Positions 11,015-22,611 of a stretch of DNA of 64,000 nt are shown here, piece after piece. Numbering within the stretch: position 1 is the stretch's first letter; every line of letters starts with the position of its first letter. A program made the translations under genes and the position numbers. Source of the stretch: Narthecium ossifragum (taxonomy: Eukaryota; Streptophyta; Magnoliopsida; Dioscoreales; Nartheciaceae); the NCBI GenBank assembly GCA_963920575.1, contig OY986966.1, positions 14,153,297 through 14,217,296 on the forward strand, given 5' to 3'. The notes below the pieces were generated by a model, which saw nothing but the letters and a program-made list of their open reading frames with translations, was not told where the DNA came from and ran no database searches.

Positions 11015-13907
11015 TGTCACACCCCGACCCAGAAAACCCATCTAGGTCGGAGCGTGAGGGTCCTAAATCTAAAATCAAAAGGCGAGAGCCTCCCCTGTAC
11101 ATGTCACTTTTGAACCTGGTACACGATTAAAATATTCACAATTAATTTAAACTATCATATCATCAAATCATAATACAGATTAATTGCTACAATACTCAAT
11201 TAACTTTTAAATGATACAATAATGGTACAAGTCCTCTAAGTACAACAATCTTTGATCAATTTTACATCAAATTAGAATACAAATACATTTCTCCTTTAGA
11301 TTACGATTTATACCCTTAAAGCTGTACATCAATTAAAAAAGATAAACCGATGACATCCTCGATCTCACGCACCACCAAGGGGAGTACCGCCTCCAACGCC
11401 GCAACTACATGAAAAAGAAGGAACAGCATCGACATGCATCGCCAATGCAGCCCAGGTAGGGTGAGCAACAAAGCCCAGCAGGGAGACTACACTACGACTC
11501 ACACAAGGAAGGAGGGAACACAACAGTGTCACCTTCAAGGAAAGTCTGGGTGTATACAGGGGCCCCATAACCCCACCGCGTGTCCCTGAAGGGAGCCCTC
11601 AGTCATGGTCTTCTAGCCGAACCGGTCACATACTGGGTAACCCTCAGCGAGGCAGGAAACCAACACTGCCATCTCACTAGCAGGAAACCAACACTGCTAG
11701 GCGGGCAACCAACACCGCTGAGTAGGCACACTCTCTACCCAAGAGACAAGGAACCGGACACCGGCTACACCTCAACACTCGCCTCGAGGCCGACATGACC
11801 TCTAAAACCTCGATGAACATAATATTCCAGTCCGACTACATAATAATCCTCGAATGATAAAATAATCAGTCAGTATTACAATTGCACCCTAATCCTTGCT
11901 ACCCAGCCACGGTCCTAGGGCTAGATCCGGGCTACCCGAGAACCCCGGATTGACGATCGAATCCATCGCCTATCACGTAGCCTGAATGCCTCTAATGCAA
12001 GCAAATGCATGCAATGCTCACGCGCACAGTAATAGATCAGAGCATGCAAGAGTATGTTAAACATCATACAGGGCTAGGCATAGCACTAAGCTTGCCAGGG
12101 GTAAACATAGCAAGGGGTCTAAAGCAGTTACAGATTTATCTACCACAACGACGGCAACGCAGGGCGTAAACAAACATCTCAATTCAAATTTCGGCATTAT
12201 AACGGCATCCACAGCCGTCAACCACAATTTCTACAACGGGATACAACCCCAGCCAAACAACACACAACCATCACAAATACACATTGATTATGGCACACTC
12301 TCGACCCATTCAATTATCTAAACATCCTAAGGGCATGACTCCCTTGGTTCAACCACAAGCCTTACATAGGGCTTAGATACATAAATGTATGCAATACATG
12401 TATAGATAGCATTTTACCAAAAATTACATGGATACTAAGCATACTTCATAATCAATTGCTAATTAAGCTAGAAGATTAGCAACATTAATAATCGTGTAGA
12501 AATCGAGGGATTAATCTCCCAAAACTTATCAAATTACACATGTATCTACTATATACTGCTAAGAACATCAATTCATGATAGTAGGTGAATTAGACAAGTT
12601 ACAATTAATTAATCATGCTTTAATTATATATAGTCGACAAGATTAGGGTATAATCTAGGTCTCACTATGTCCGTCCAATTAATGTGAAAATGAGCATACA
12701 TACTCATTAATGGTTCTCAATACGCATACCTGAAATCCAATTCAAACGGACGAACGAAAATAGATGAAAACCACGCATTTCGGTCTTCGGCCAAAAGTGA
12801 TGAAATTTCACCAAATTGACGTCCAAACGACGTCAAACTTGAAATAAAACTTAATCATATATTCAATTGCATGTTAGGAGCGTCATGTCAAAGAATTGAG
12901 TCTAATTTCCATTTAATTAACTAACTAATTTCTTAATTCCTGTTTCGCAACAATTTAGAAGCAAATTCACCAAAACTCGTATATAAATCCAAAAATCAAG
13001 AAACCAGCAGCAATTGAAAGTAGATCCGAAGATCTACAACTCTCATGTTGATGGTCAAACGAGATCATGCACGTACGAGCCAAGATCTGAGCCAGAACAG
13101 CTCAGCTCTTAGAAAAACAGAGCTTCGATAAAATTCGAGAAAAACATGTATAAATCCGGTTTAAATCCAACTAAAAACCGCATGGAAGCTAGATAAGATG
13201 TTAAGCATGCTAAGAGGAACAATCTAACACATAGAAATCAACAAACAAACAAACCAAACCCTAGATCTAGCTTAACCCAAAGATTTAGGTAGAAACCCTA
13301 CTTTAAGACGCAAAACCAAGCTTCAATCCTTGCTAATACGCCGTCCTCCGTCGCCGTCGCCGTCTCCAGCTCGCCGGAGAGCCTCCGGGGTCCTCCCACA
13401 ACCGCAGCCATCACCGGAGAAGGAAGAGGGCTGCCACGGGAGAGAGAAAGGAAGGAAGGAGGAGTGGGGTTGGGCATGGGGAAGGTAGGGAAGGAAGAGG
13501 AGAAGAAGGAAAAGAAAAAGAAAGGAAAAGAAAGAGAGGGAGAGAGAAGAGGAAAATAGGCGAGAGAAAAAGCTAAGCCACTTAAGTGGCTGAGCTGGTC
13601 TAGCCGAGTCAACTAATCGGACTGAATTCGATTTAACCCAAATTGCGATCTCGTCGCAATCTCTTCCGGATCTGATGATCGCGAACGCTTCTATTGGATC
13701 TATTCAATCACGTACATCAATCAAGGCTGTGTGTGCACTACGTAGGTGTGAAACCGACCGCCAAGGTGCAATTTACCAAATTGCCCTTGGGGTCCAAAAG
13801 CAGCGATGTGATAAACCGATCGTAAAGCAAAGACGACCAAGCCAAAACACAAAACTAGACCCTCGATCCAACGCGGTCGGACCAGGTTGGAGGAACGGGT
13901 CCTCACA
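11015..13907 (-). mobile_element. Solo LTR, Tekay-type, inserted in R1 integrase
   Basis: Minus-strand ends are TGTGAGGACCCG (13907) and GGGTGTGACA (11015), length 2893 bp. Perfect 5-bp target-site duplication GGATG at 11010-11014 and 13908-13912. It has no internal region, so it is a product of LTR-LTR recombination. A purine-rich run at about 13440-13560 is pyrimidine-rich in LTR orientation, as in the solo LTR at 22612. Its outer end resembles the solo LTR at 58907 (TGTGAGG...CCGACCGCG). It lacks GATCGATC arrays. Confidence 0.93.
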
Positions 13908-13912
13908 GGATG

Positions 13913-16183
13913 ACCTGCAAAACGAGAGTGATGAAACTCTCATAGGACGTCGTCTCGTAGAACTGGATTTGCCGAAACCGCTACTCTACCTTTGAATCAT
14001 AGCCCTCCGTCTGACGATATTGTCCAGTCCCTGTCTACTCTCTCCGTGCCTGCCGATGTGCGCAACTCTTAGAGCTGTGCATCACTACGTTGCGCCTCTA
14101 TCACCCTGGCTAGAACCGCTGGCATACTCTGCATCGTGTAGAGGAAACTGCTGGAACCCTGATCCTTGAACTCGAGCTCCAACTGGCCCACTGTCCCTAA
14201 TGCCTGCCACTGCCGCGCTGATAACCTTGCTACTGCTGCTCTGGTGTCCCTCGTCTGTCTGCTCAGCGCGTCCCCTACGACGTTTGCCTTACAAAGATGG
14301 AATGCAACTTAAAGTCTTAGTCCTCCAGTAGCTCCATCCAGCGTCGCTGCCTCAGGTTGACGTCACGTTGGGTGAAAACGTTCCTCACACTCCTATTGTC
14401 CGGGAAGACAGAGAACTTTTCGCCATAGAGGTAATGCCGCCAGGTCTTCAGGGCGAAGACCACTGCTGCTAGCTCCAAGTCATGGGTCGGGTAGTTCCTC
14501 TCATGGTTCTTCAGCTGACGAGAACCATAGGAAATAATCTGTCCCTCCTGCATGAGGGCACACCCCAAACCCTCACCGCTAGCGTCGCAGTAGACACTGT
14601 AGCTCACGCGTCGCTCGGGGATGATCAGCACCAGCGCACTGGTCAACCTCGTCCTTCGCTCAAGAAAGGATCGCTCACAAGCATCATCCCACACGAACGG
14701 GACGGCCTTCTGTGTCAGTCTGGTCATCGGTCCGGCAACTCTGGAGAAGTCTCACATGAACCGTCTGTAATATCCCGCCAGGCCTAGGAAACTGCGGACG
14801 TCGAATATTGTCCTCGGTCTCTGCCACTGTACCACTGCCTCGACCTTGGCCGGGTCAACTAAGTTCCCTGCTGCCGACACCACGTGTCCAAGGAATCCCA
14901 CCTTTGTAAGCCAAAACTAACACTTGGAAGCCTTGCCATATTGCCGATGCTCCCGAAGTAACTGCAACACTGTCGCCCGTGCTCCTCCTCTGATCGAGAA
15001 TAGATCAGAATGTCATCGACGAACACCACCACGAACTGGTCTAGAAACAGCCGGAAGATCCTCTACATCAGATCCATGAACGTTGTTTGTGCATTCATCA
15101 GCCCAAACGGCATCACCACGAACTCGTACAGGTCGTACCGAGTCCGGAAAGCCGTCTTCAGGATATCGCAATCTCGAACCCTTAACTGGTGGTAGCATGT
15201 GCGGAGGTCGATCTTCGAGAAGACTGAAGATCCTCGCAACTGGTCGAACATGTCGTCGATCCGCGGCATTGGATATCTGTTCTTCACCGTCACCCTATTG
15301 AGTCGCCTGTAGTCTATGCAAAGTCGAAGGGTACCATTCTTCTTATTTGCGAACAACACTGGCGCTCCCCAGGAAGATATGCTGGGACAGATGAAGCCTC
15401 TGTTGGTCAGCTCGTCCAACTGGGTCCTCAACTCGCTCTGCTCTGTTGGTGCCATACTGAAAGCCGGGAGAGAGATCGGTGCGGTACCTGTTACTAGGTC
15501 GATCTCAAAATCGACCTCTCTGGACGGTGGAAGCCCCGACAACATCTCGGGAAAGACGTCTGCAAAGTCACACACGATCCAGGGAAAACTACTCTGCTGC
15601 ACTCCCTCAGAACCAAATAGGGACAGGCTGGCCAACAAGGTTGAAAGCTCACCGCCACGCCTTCCCACACCACAAGCAAAGGAATCGACTGACAACCGAT
15701 CCCCCAACAACACAAACCGTGTCCCGTCGAGTGTCCAAGCCATCACCCTCCGGCGACCACAGTCGATGAAGGCTCGGTATGTTGCTAACCAGTCCATACC
15801 GAGTATCACATCAAAGCCCATCATGTCTAGCACCCGCATGTCAAGACATACACGGAGGCCTCCAACCTCCAAAGAACAAGATCGTCAGACCCGGTCTACC
15901 CTGGCTGTCTCGCTGATCAGCGAGTCTACTGACTGTGCCACCTCTAGCCAACTCGTCTCTAACCCTAACGATGCCACACACATGCTAGCAACATAGGAAT
16001 GAGACGCCCCAGAATCTATCAACACATCTACTAAAGAACTAGAAAGCTGAAAGATATCTGGAGCGGCTCGGTCCATCCCCTGATCCGCGCCCACCACTGC
16101 TCCCCTGCTCCACTGGACCCTCTGCCTCTACTGCTCTGCAACATAGCCCCCTGCGCTCCTCGCAGGTGATAGTCTCTACGGAA
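13913..16183 (-). pseudogene. R1 protease, RT and RNase H remnant
   Basis: On the minus strand from 16183: the gag zinc-knuckle tail (RRDY), retropepsin (VLIDSGASHSYV near 16040; later [12 protein letters not shown]), RT ([65 protein letters not shown] near 15015-15040), RNase H ([29 protein letters not shown]) and the connection to integrase up to the solo LTR. It is not functional: an amber stop at 15063-15065 directly after FMDLM, frameshifts around 14990-14730, and stops between 14310 and 13980. The motif set is that of a chromovirus. Confidence 0.9.
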
Positions 16184-16188
16184 GTGTC

Positions 16189-17624
16189 TGATCGCTCGCA
16201 AATGCGTCGTTAAATCAGATGCAAAACGCAATTTAGAATTTATAATCCTTCAATCAATACTACTCTACAAACGTAGAACAGTGGTGAGATCCGGAGTCGA
16301 ACCACAGGGAAAGATTGTTTAACAAAAGAAGAAATCAAATTAAATCTCTAAACTCAAGTCCTAAGGCGAAGAAAAGGAGTTTTAATGGTTTTGTTATCTA
16401 AGGAATTAAACTACTGAAAAAGCAATGAAAAGGTTGGGATAAATCAATGAGAGAAAACCTAGGGATTACTCAATCCACTCTAATTTCACCTCTTGTATTC
16501 TCTAGTATCCTCTTATTCTCTAATCTAGACATATGGAATCACGGCTTCTTAAGCTCGCATGAATCCCTAAAAGAACGCTCATGTTATCCTACGGCATAGT
16601 CTATCTTCGCTTAGCATAGACTGTCTTTGGACTTAACCTGAGTACAATCTATCTTTGCTTAGCATAAACTATCTCAAAGGCATGCACAAAAGCGACATTA
16701 AAATCATCCTACGAATCTCTACCATCAAGCACAGCAATCAAGTAGGACTCAAAATACGTCAAGGAACTCTGTTCCCTCAACTCTTTATAAAATAAAACCA
16801 TATTCATAGGATCATGTCTTTGAAAAGATAACAAGAATCAAACTAGAAAATACAAAGAAGATCTACTAAAGCTTCATAATATCTCTAAGTACAGAATTAG
16901 CTACTCATCTTTGTGATGGAAGCCTTAGATTCGATGAAGAACGATTGGGATCCACGTTGTAGCTCCATCTTCTCCATAGAATCCTCCAAACCCTAGTTCT
17001 CTCTTTTCTCTCTATGGGGACCCCCTGTTTTCCAGCCACAAAATCCTTTTTATATCTTAATTCCCAGAATTAGGGTTTTAGGGTTGAGTTAGAATCAAGT
17101 GCAACTCGGATTTCCTGGTTCAACCCTGACAGCTTCTTCCAATCGCGACTGGGTTCAATCCGTCAAGAATTTGGGAACGAGTCCAACACGAAAGATGTAG
17201 ATTTGGAAGTCTTCTGTCCTCTCCCGAAGAGTTTATAATATTTGGACTTATCAAGAATATTTGGCGAATATTCTCCTGGGCGTCGACGGACTAGTCTTCC
17301 AGCAGCTAAATATCTTCATCTTCTTCCAAACTTCTATCAAGCCATCAGGAATCTTTGAAAGTGTCCAACATAGAAGTTGTACATCTTGAGGTCTTCTAGA
17401 TGTCACCAAAATTTCAGAATATTTGGACCTAAGAATAATTTCGGGTGAATATTATGCTAACAGTCGACAGAGCAGTGTATTTCAGCATATTAAGCCTTTT
17501 TTGTACTTTCTAACTTGAATCTTCATTAAATCTGAAATCAACTAACAAACTATCAAATACAAACACTCTAAGCCTAACAAAGGTAAATTAAGGGGTTTAA
17601 TTATGAATATTTAGTGACTCATCA
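16189..17624 (-). mobile_element. R2 3' LTR
   Basis: 1436 bp, matching 39183-40599. It has an extra 19-20 bp near 16645-16665, where a CTTAGCATA phrase is duplicated; otherwise the pair differs by few substitutions. Next to it (17625-17660) is the complement of a G-rich polypurine tract (AAGTTGGGGGG in element orientation). Confidence 0.95.
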
Positions 17625-18150
17625 CACCCCCCAACTTACACTTTGCTAGTCCTCGAGCAAAGAAAAGATAAAAAGAAAGCAATAAATCTAACTAGCCACT
17701 TTCGTAGGTCTCACGATTGCACTTAGCATGTGCAACTAGCCTTTAAACCCCTGGGTTACCCCAGTGGAGGAGTTATAGTCTCCTGAGGGTTTTCAGGGAT
17801 GACACCCACAAACATCTATACATCCCTTAAATATATCATCAGAAATCAATTATAATATTCATCAACTCTAATGCATGAAATAGAAATAATATCCATAAAT
17901 ATACCCTTCAACTCATATTCACATAAAAACATGGTAAATCAAAACATGTCATAACATATTTCCAACACTTCAACATATTTAATCATGACTAAAAACAACT
18001 TTAACACTCCTGTGTGTGATTAGGGTTCAACATGCTTCAGAGCATCAATTATATCTAAGCATTTCAACTATTCAAGATCACAATCATATCCAAGCACATA
18101 TCTTCCACTTATCACATAGCACTATATGTTTTTTTTTCATTTTTTTACAT

Positions 18151-18297
18151 CAGGAATTTCAACTATTTTACGCGAACACCATGCTGGTTAGGCACACTGC
18201 CCAGTTACTAAGTATGAAACCCTTATTTTTTTCCAGGAAATTCGACTGTTTTACGCGAACACCACGCTGGTTAGGCACACTGCCCGGTTACTAAGTT
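18151..18297. repeat. Two-copy direct repeat, unit about 83 bp
   Basis: The block TTTTACGCGAACACCA(T/C)GCTGG followed by TTAGGCACACTGCCC occurs at about 18165 and 18250, separated by poly-T/poly-C runs. Flanked on the right by a T-rich tract at 18308-18338. Confidence 0.85.
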
Positions 18298-18846
18298 GAA
18301 AATCCATTTTCTTTTTTTTCTTTTTTCTTTTTTTTTTAAACATACTTAGATAATTGCATGTGTTCATGTATTTTCTGTGTCATGACATAGAATTGTAAAT
18401 CTATCCTACTATCATGCTTAGAATCTAATATCAACCCCTTAACATGTGGAAGTGAACATGTGCATTAGGATATGTCAAGTTATCCTTAAATCATGGTAAA
18501 AGTGTTAAACTATAGAAATAATGTCATGCATAGCAAAAATTTATTATTTCTTATATGACATACAAGTCTCAGAATAATCCATAAAATAAATTTCTAAAAT
18601 CTGCATCTTTGTCAAGTCATATCATAATTTCATCCTTTTGACATATTTCAAGGGATGTATAATAATAAAAATTAAATTCCTAGAATCTACCCCCCAACTT
18701 GATTGTAATTGTCCCCAATTACACTAAGTCATAAAAATAAAGTAAGGAAAAAGGGTAGAGATCACCGTAAATATTGCACTATAAGTAGTTGGCTCGCATA
18801 AGAGACGATCACCACACCGCCCATAAGAAGAATACATCCCTATGGA

Positions 18847-19085
18847 ATAAATTCATGTCTCTAGAAGAGATTAAACGAATAAAATCATAGAAATCACCAT
18901 AAAACATTAGAGACATATGTAAAGATTTGAAAAATTCATGTCTCTAGAAGAGATTAAACGAATAAAATCATAGAAATCACCATAAAACGTTAGAGACATA
19001 TGGAATAAATTCATGTCTCTAGAAGAGATTAAACGAATAAAATCATAGAAATCACCATAAAACGTTAGAGACATATGTAAAGATT
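18847..19085. repeat. Three-copy tandem repeat in the R2 3' region
   Basis: The unit AAATTCATGTCTCTAGAAG ... AATCACCATAAAAC(A/G)TTAGAGACATATG occurs at about 18848, 18934 and 19007. Spacers alternate between GGAATAAATT and GTAAAGATTTGAAAAA, giving a higher-order arrangement. The short frame it leaves open is a product of the repeat. Confidence 0.9.
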
Positions 19086-19509
19086 TGAAAAATAACCCCC
19101 TGATCGAACTAGATAAGAATGTCATAAGTCGCCCCTCAATGAGTGCCAAAGGCCACCTGCCATAAAAGATACCTTTCCAAAAGATCAAATATAATAGAAT
19201 TAAAAAAATAACAAAAAGACAAAAGGTCTCAGAATCATTTAAAGTTCGGCAGAGTCTCCTTTGTATTTATCAAGTACGTAGCCTGTACAATCAGTCATCC
19301 ACATAACTTAAAAAATATAAGCAGAAAAATATTAAAATATTTGGAATTATCCATGCACAACACCCAACATAGTCAGCATCCATTATATCATCCAGATCGA
19401 AGATCTGTACCGTCCGATCCGAAATTGAAGCTCTGGAACACCTGGATCGTGTCCAGGCAACCATCGGACGGCTGGAAAGTTCACCGGAGGTGATCAACGG
19501 TGAAACGGC

Positions 19510-20150
19510 GTCGCCTGAGGACGGGAAGGTGACAGGAAGAATCGTTGAAGGCCAAGGAAGTCACTGGTGTGGTCTGATCAAAGAATGGTGGCCGTCAGGC
19601 GGCGGAACGGCGGTGGACGGCGCGTAGAGCAATGACGTGTGGAAATGGATTCCGATGATCGGAGCTCCAATCAAGGGCGGGGACGATTGAGGAAGGATCG
19701 TGGAAGGCCAATGAAGTGTTCAATGGGGTTTGATTGAAGAATGGGGCTTCCAGGCGGCGGATTGAGGGTGGTCGGAAAGGTGGAAACCGACGGCGGTTGA
19801 AGTCGATGATCCCGGCGGCAAGGAGTTGTTTTGATTGTGGAGGAAGCTTCGTGGTGGCCTGATGAAGGTTATGGAGGTGGTTTGGGGCGGTGAGCGGCCG
19901 TGAATGGCGGTGAAGACGACGGCGGGGGGGCTCACCGGCGTCGGAGGAGAAGGTGGCGAGGGACATGAAGGACGGGGATGAATAGGTGGAAGGTTAGCGG
20001 AGGTATCGGTTGTATTTTTAGGGGTTGAGGGCGGCCGGAGAGTTGGCGACGGGCGGCGGTGGTCGTCGGCTCGGGGACGAGCCGACGAGCCGGGATGATG
20101 AGCCGCGGGTAAAGGACAGAGCGGGAGGAGAGAGAAAACTTAAAGAAAAT
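19510..20150 (-). other. GC-rich island inside AT-rich R2 3' region
   Basis: CGG/GGCGG-rich sequence stands out sharply from its surroundings. A minus-strand frame of about 123 codons (19595-19966) is Arg/Pro/His-rich and looks compositional. A similar GC-rich block sits in the R3 leader (33540-34000). A captured host 5' UTR/exon is possible; no domain seen. Confidence 0.4.
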
Positions 20151-20523
20151 TCGGAAAAATAGAAAAAAGACGGGGAGAAAAAAAAATCATGAAAAATTCT
20201 AGAAATTTAGGAAAATACGAAAAAAATTATAAAACTTGGGTTGCCTCCCAAGAAGCGCGCAATTTTGAGTCATTCGCTAGACTTCCCTAGAAGGTGCAAT
20301 TAAAGCATGGATCCGTCAATTCGACGGCATCGATTACCCCACATAGAATAATTTCCTCCATATAATGCTTGAAACCAAACCCAGCCCCACAATAAGTTCA
20401 GTATTTGATGATGTAGGCCAATAAGTTCTTTCCTCCCCACACGTGAACTAGAGACTCCACCCTCTATGAATGGCAACCGATCATCATGTTTCATCTTGCA
20501 ACCCGGTCTACGGTATGTGTCCC

Positions 20524-22242
20524 TGATGTGCTGTCGCAGGCACTCAAAAATAAAACCAATACTCTTTAAGATAAATTGATGTGCTGTCGCAGGCACTCAA
20601 AAATAAATCCAGTACTCTTCAAAACAAATGTAGTAGTGTGAGTACGAGTCGATCCCACGAAGAGTGTTTAACCGTGTTTTGTGCTAAGTGAACAAAGATA
20701 GGGGGGTTTTTAAACGTGAGGAAAACAATAAAGAAATAATCTAAAGCGAAGAAACAAGTTGAATCAAGAGAACAAACCTTGGTCTGAGTCAACATCCACC
20801 ATCGGAATCCAACAACTGATCATAGATGCAAGTATCAATCAATTCATACCATGAATATTCACCGTTCGAATTAAATTCGAATCTCTCCTCAATCATAGTT
20901 AATTAGAAACAAGCGATCTAATCAACCCTAACTACTAGACAACCTAAGACAAGCGTTGTAGATTTAATCTAGTAGCAGCGTTAAGAATAGGGAGATCGAT
21001 GAAGCTAAACAACACAAGCACAAGCGGTTGCATTTAATCTAGTCGAATATTCTTCCTAAGACCTAACAATCTCTGAAACGCAGTAGATTATTAAACCTTA
21101 GTTGCTTCGCAGATTAGAGGGATCAAATAATTCCGGATTTGATATCCAACCTAGCAGTAGATCTCAATGAATAATAAACTAGTAGCGCTCCTAGCAATTA
21201 GACAAGATAATCATGAATATTTAATAACAGAAGAACATCCAATACTCAAGTATAAACTGAACAATAAGAATAGATTAGATCTCACAGTTTCATTGATTCC
21301 GAGATTTCAGTCTCCTCGACCAAGGATCAAAGTTTAGCCACGCAGGGCCATCGAGAACAATCCTCAAAAGATTCCAATAAACAAGATAAAACCTAGAAAA
21401 AATATAAAGGAGGAGAAAGAGCAGCCAAAAGTGTCCAAGAATCCCCCCTCAAACCCTAGAAAGAGTCCTATTTATAGCCTCAAGTGTATCCAACCTCGGA
21501 TTAGATCACAATCGTTTATTTTCTTCACTGGGAAAGTCCGATCGATCCTTCTCGGCGTGCCGGATCGATCAGTCTAATTAAACTCTTCGATTTCTAGTTA
21601 CGCCCGAGTCCGATCGTTCGAACTATGGGCGCTGGATCGATCAGATGCGTAAAAATCCACCTTCTCTGGCTATTTTTGAGTCTGATCGATCGAACTTTAG
21701 GTGTCCGATCGATTTGGCTCATAAAAATCTGCAATTTCTGACATTTCCCGAGTCCGATTGATCTAACTATAGGAGTCGGATCGATCTGGCTCAGTAGGAG
21801 GGATGGTTCGATCGATCGGACCATGTTCAGCCAAAAAATACATGTTCTGTCACGATTTTGTATAGTTGGATCGATCCAACCTGGGGTGTCGGATCGATCC
21901 AACTTTCCAGCATATTACTGTTCTGCCATCCAGACTGCGCCATCGGTACTAAAATTGCCGTAACTTCCTCTAGGAAACTCGGAATCACGAACCGTAAAAT
22001 TCTCCAGAATCTAGACTTCAAGAGCTTTCCAACCATATATGGCACATTTTCTGGTTCTTCATGATCAGGTATAGATTAATCTTTAAAGTTGATCCATGCA
22101 CTCTTTTTAGCTTCTTTTCGACTTAAGGACTTCAATTGCATCCTAAATCAAAATATAAGAATAATGAGTGTATTTAGGAACTAAATAAGCACAGGAGACT
22201 AAGTATTAAGGGATAAAAATATAACATTATGCATCATCATCA
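20524..22242 (-). mobile_element. R3 left (3') LTR with duplicated 53-bp end
   Basis: Minus-strand LTR starting TGATGATGATGCATAATG (22242) and ending GACAGCACATCA. The terminal 53 bp (TGATGTGCTGTCGCAGGCAC...) occurs twice, at 20524 and at 20577. A TATA box reads as TATTTATA at 21469-21476. The GATCGATC array lies upstream of it in LTR orientation (21538-21900). Confidence 0.9.
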
Positions 22243-22606
22243 AATTCCCTAACACTTAGCTTTTGCTCGTCCTCGGGCAAAACTAAAATTCACTCTACTC
22301 AAGATATCAAGGTTACAACACCATCAACAAAGAACAATCAAGCTCTTCACAACTCATAACATATCATGAACAAACATTTTTAAACAACTTAAAAATCAAT
22401 CAATAAGCATTCACTTGAATATGGAGCAAAATAAATAAGTAGACCTCACGGAAATAAACACTCAACTCTTATGTGTTTGAAGGGTATGTATTTCACTCAA
22501 ATTCATTCCAATGTAAATGATCTACCATAAGCTTGCATATTTTCTCATTCTCCACCACTAGAATCACATGCATAACACGAATCAAAAGGGCTTCAAAAGG
22601 TTGTAA
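22243..22606 (-). other. R3 3' UTR next to the polypurine tract
   Basis: Complement of the Athila-type 3' end: in element orientation GAGGACGAGCAAAAGC then TAAGTGTTAGGGAATT before the LTR. No frame. Continues at 25099 after the solo LTR. Confidence 0.8.
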
Positions 22607-22611
22607 TGGAG

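Larger units (their letters stand above)
17625..20518 (-). other. R2 3' untranslated interior
   Basis: From the PPT (17625-17645) the region is AT-rich without long frames. About 20300-20515 encodes on the minus strand a short tail (MKHDDRLPFIEGGVSSSRVG ... LNLLWGWVWFQ) that continues the R2 reading after R3 is removed. Beside it, near 20250, is the phrase read on the minus strand as TTGGGAGGCAACCCAAG, which also follows pol in R4 and the ORF in R3. Confidence 0.65.

Noticed and set aside
13298..13612. 104-codon minus-strand frame
   Set aside because: Purine/pyrimidine-biased stretch of the solo LTR 11015-13907.
21594..21902. Open frame of 102 codons on the minus strand (similar ones at 28611, 30157, 35194, 44038-44419)
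   Set aside because: Open only because the GATCGATC palindrome has no stop in any frame; frames overlap on both strands inside LTR promoters.
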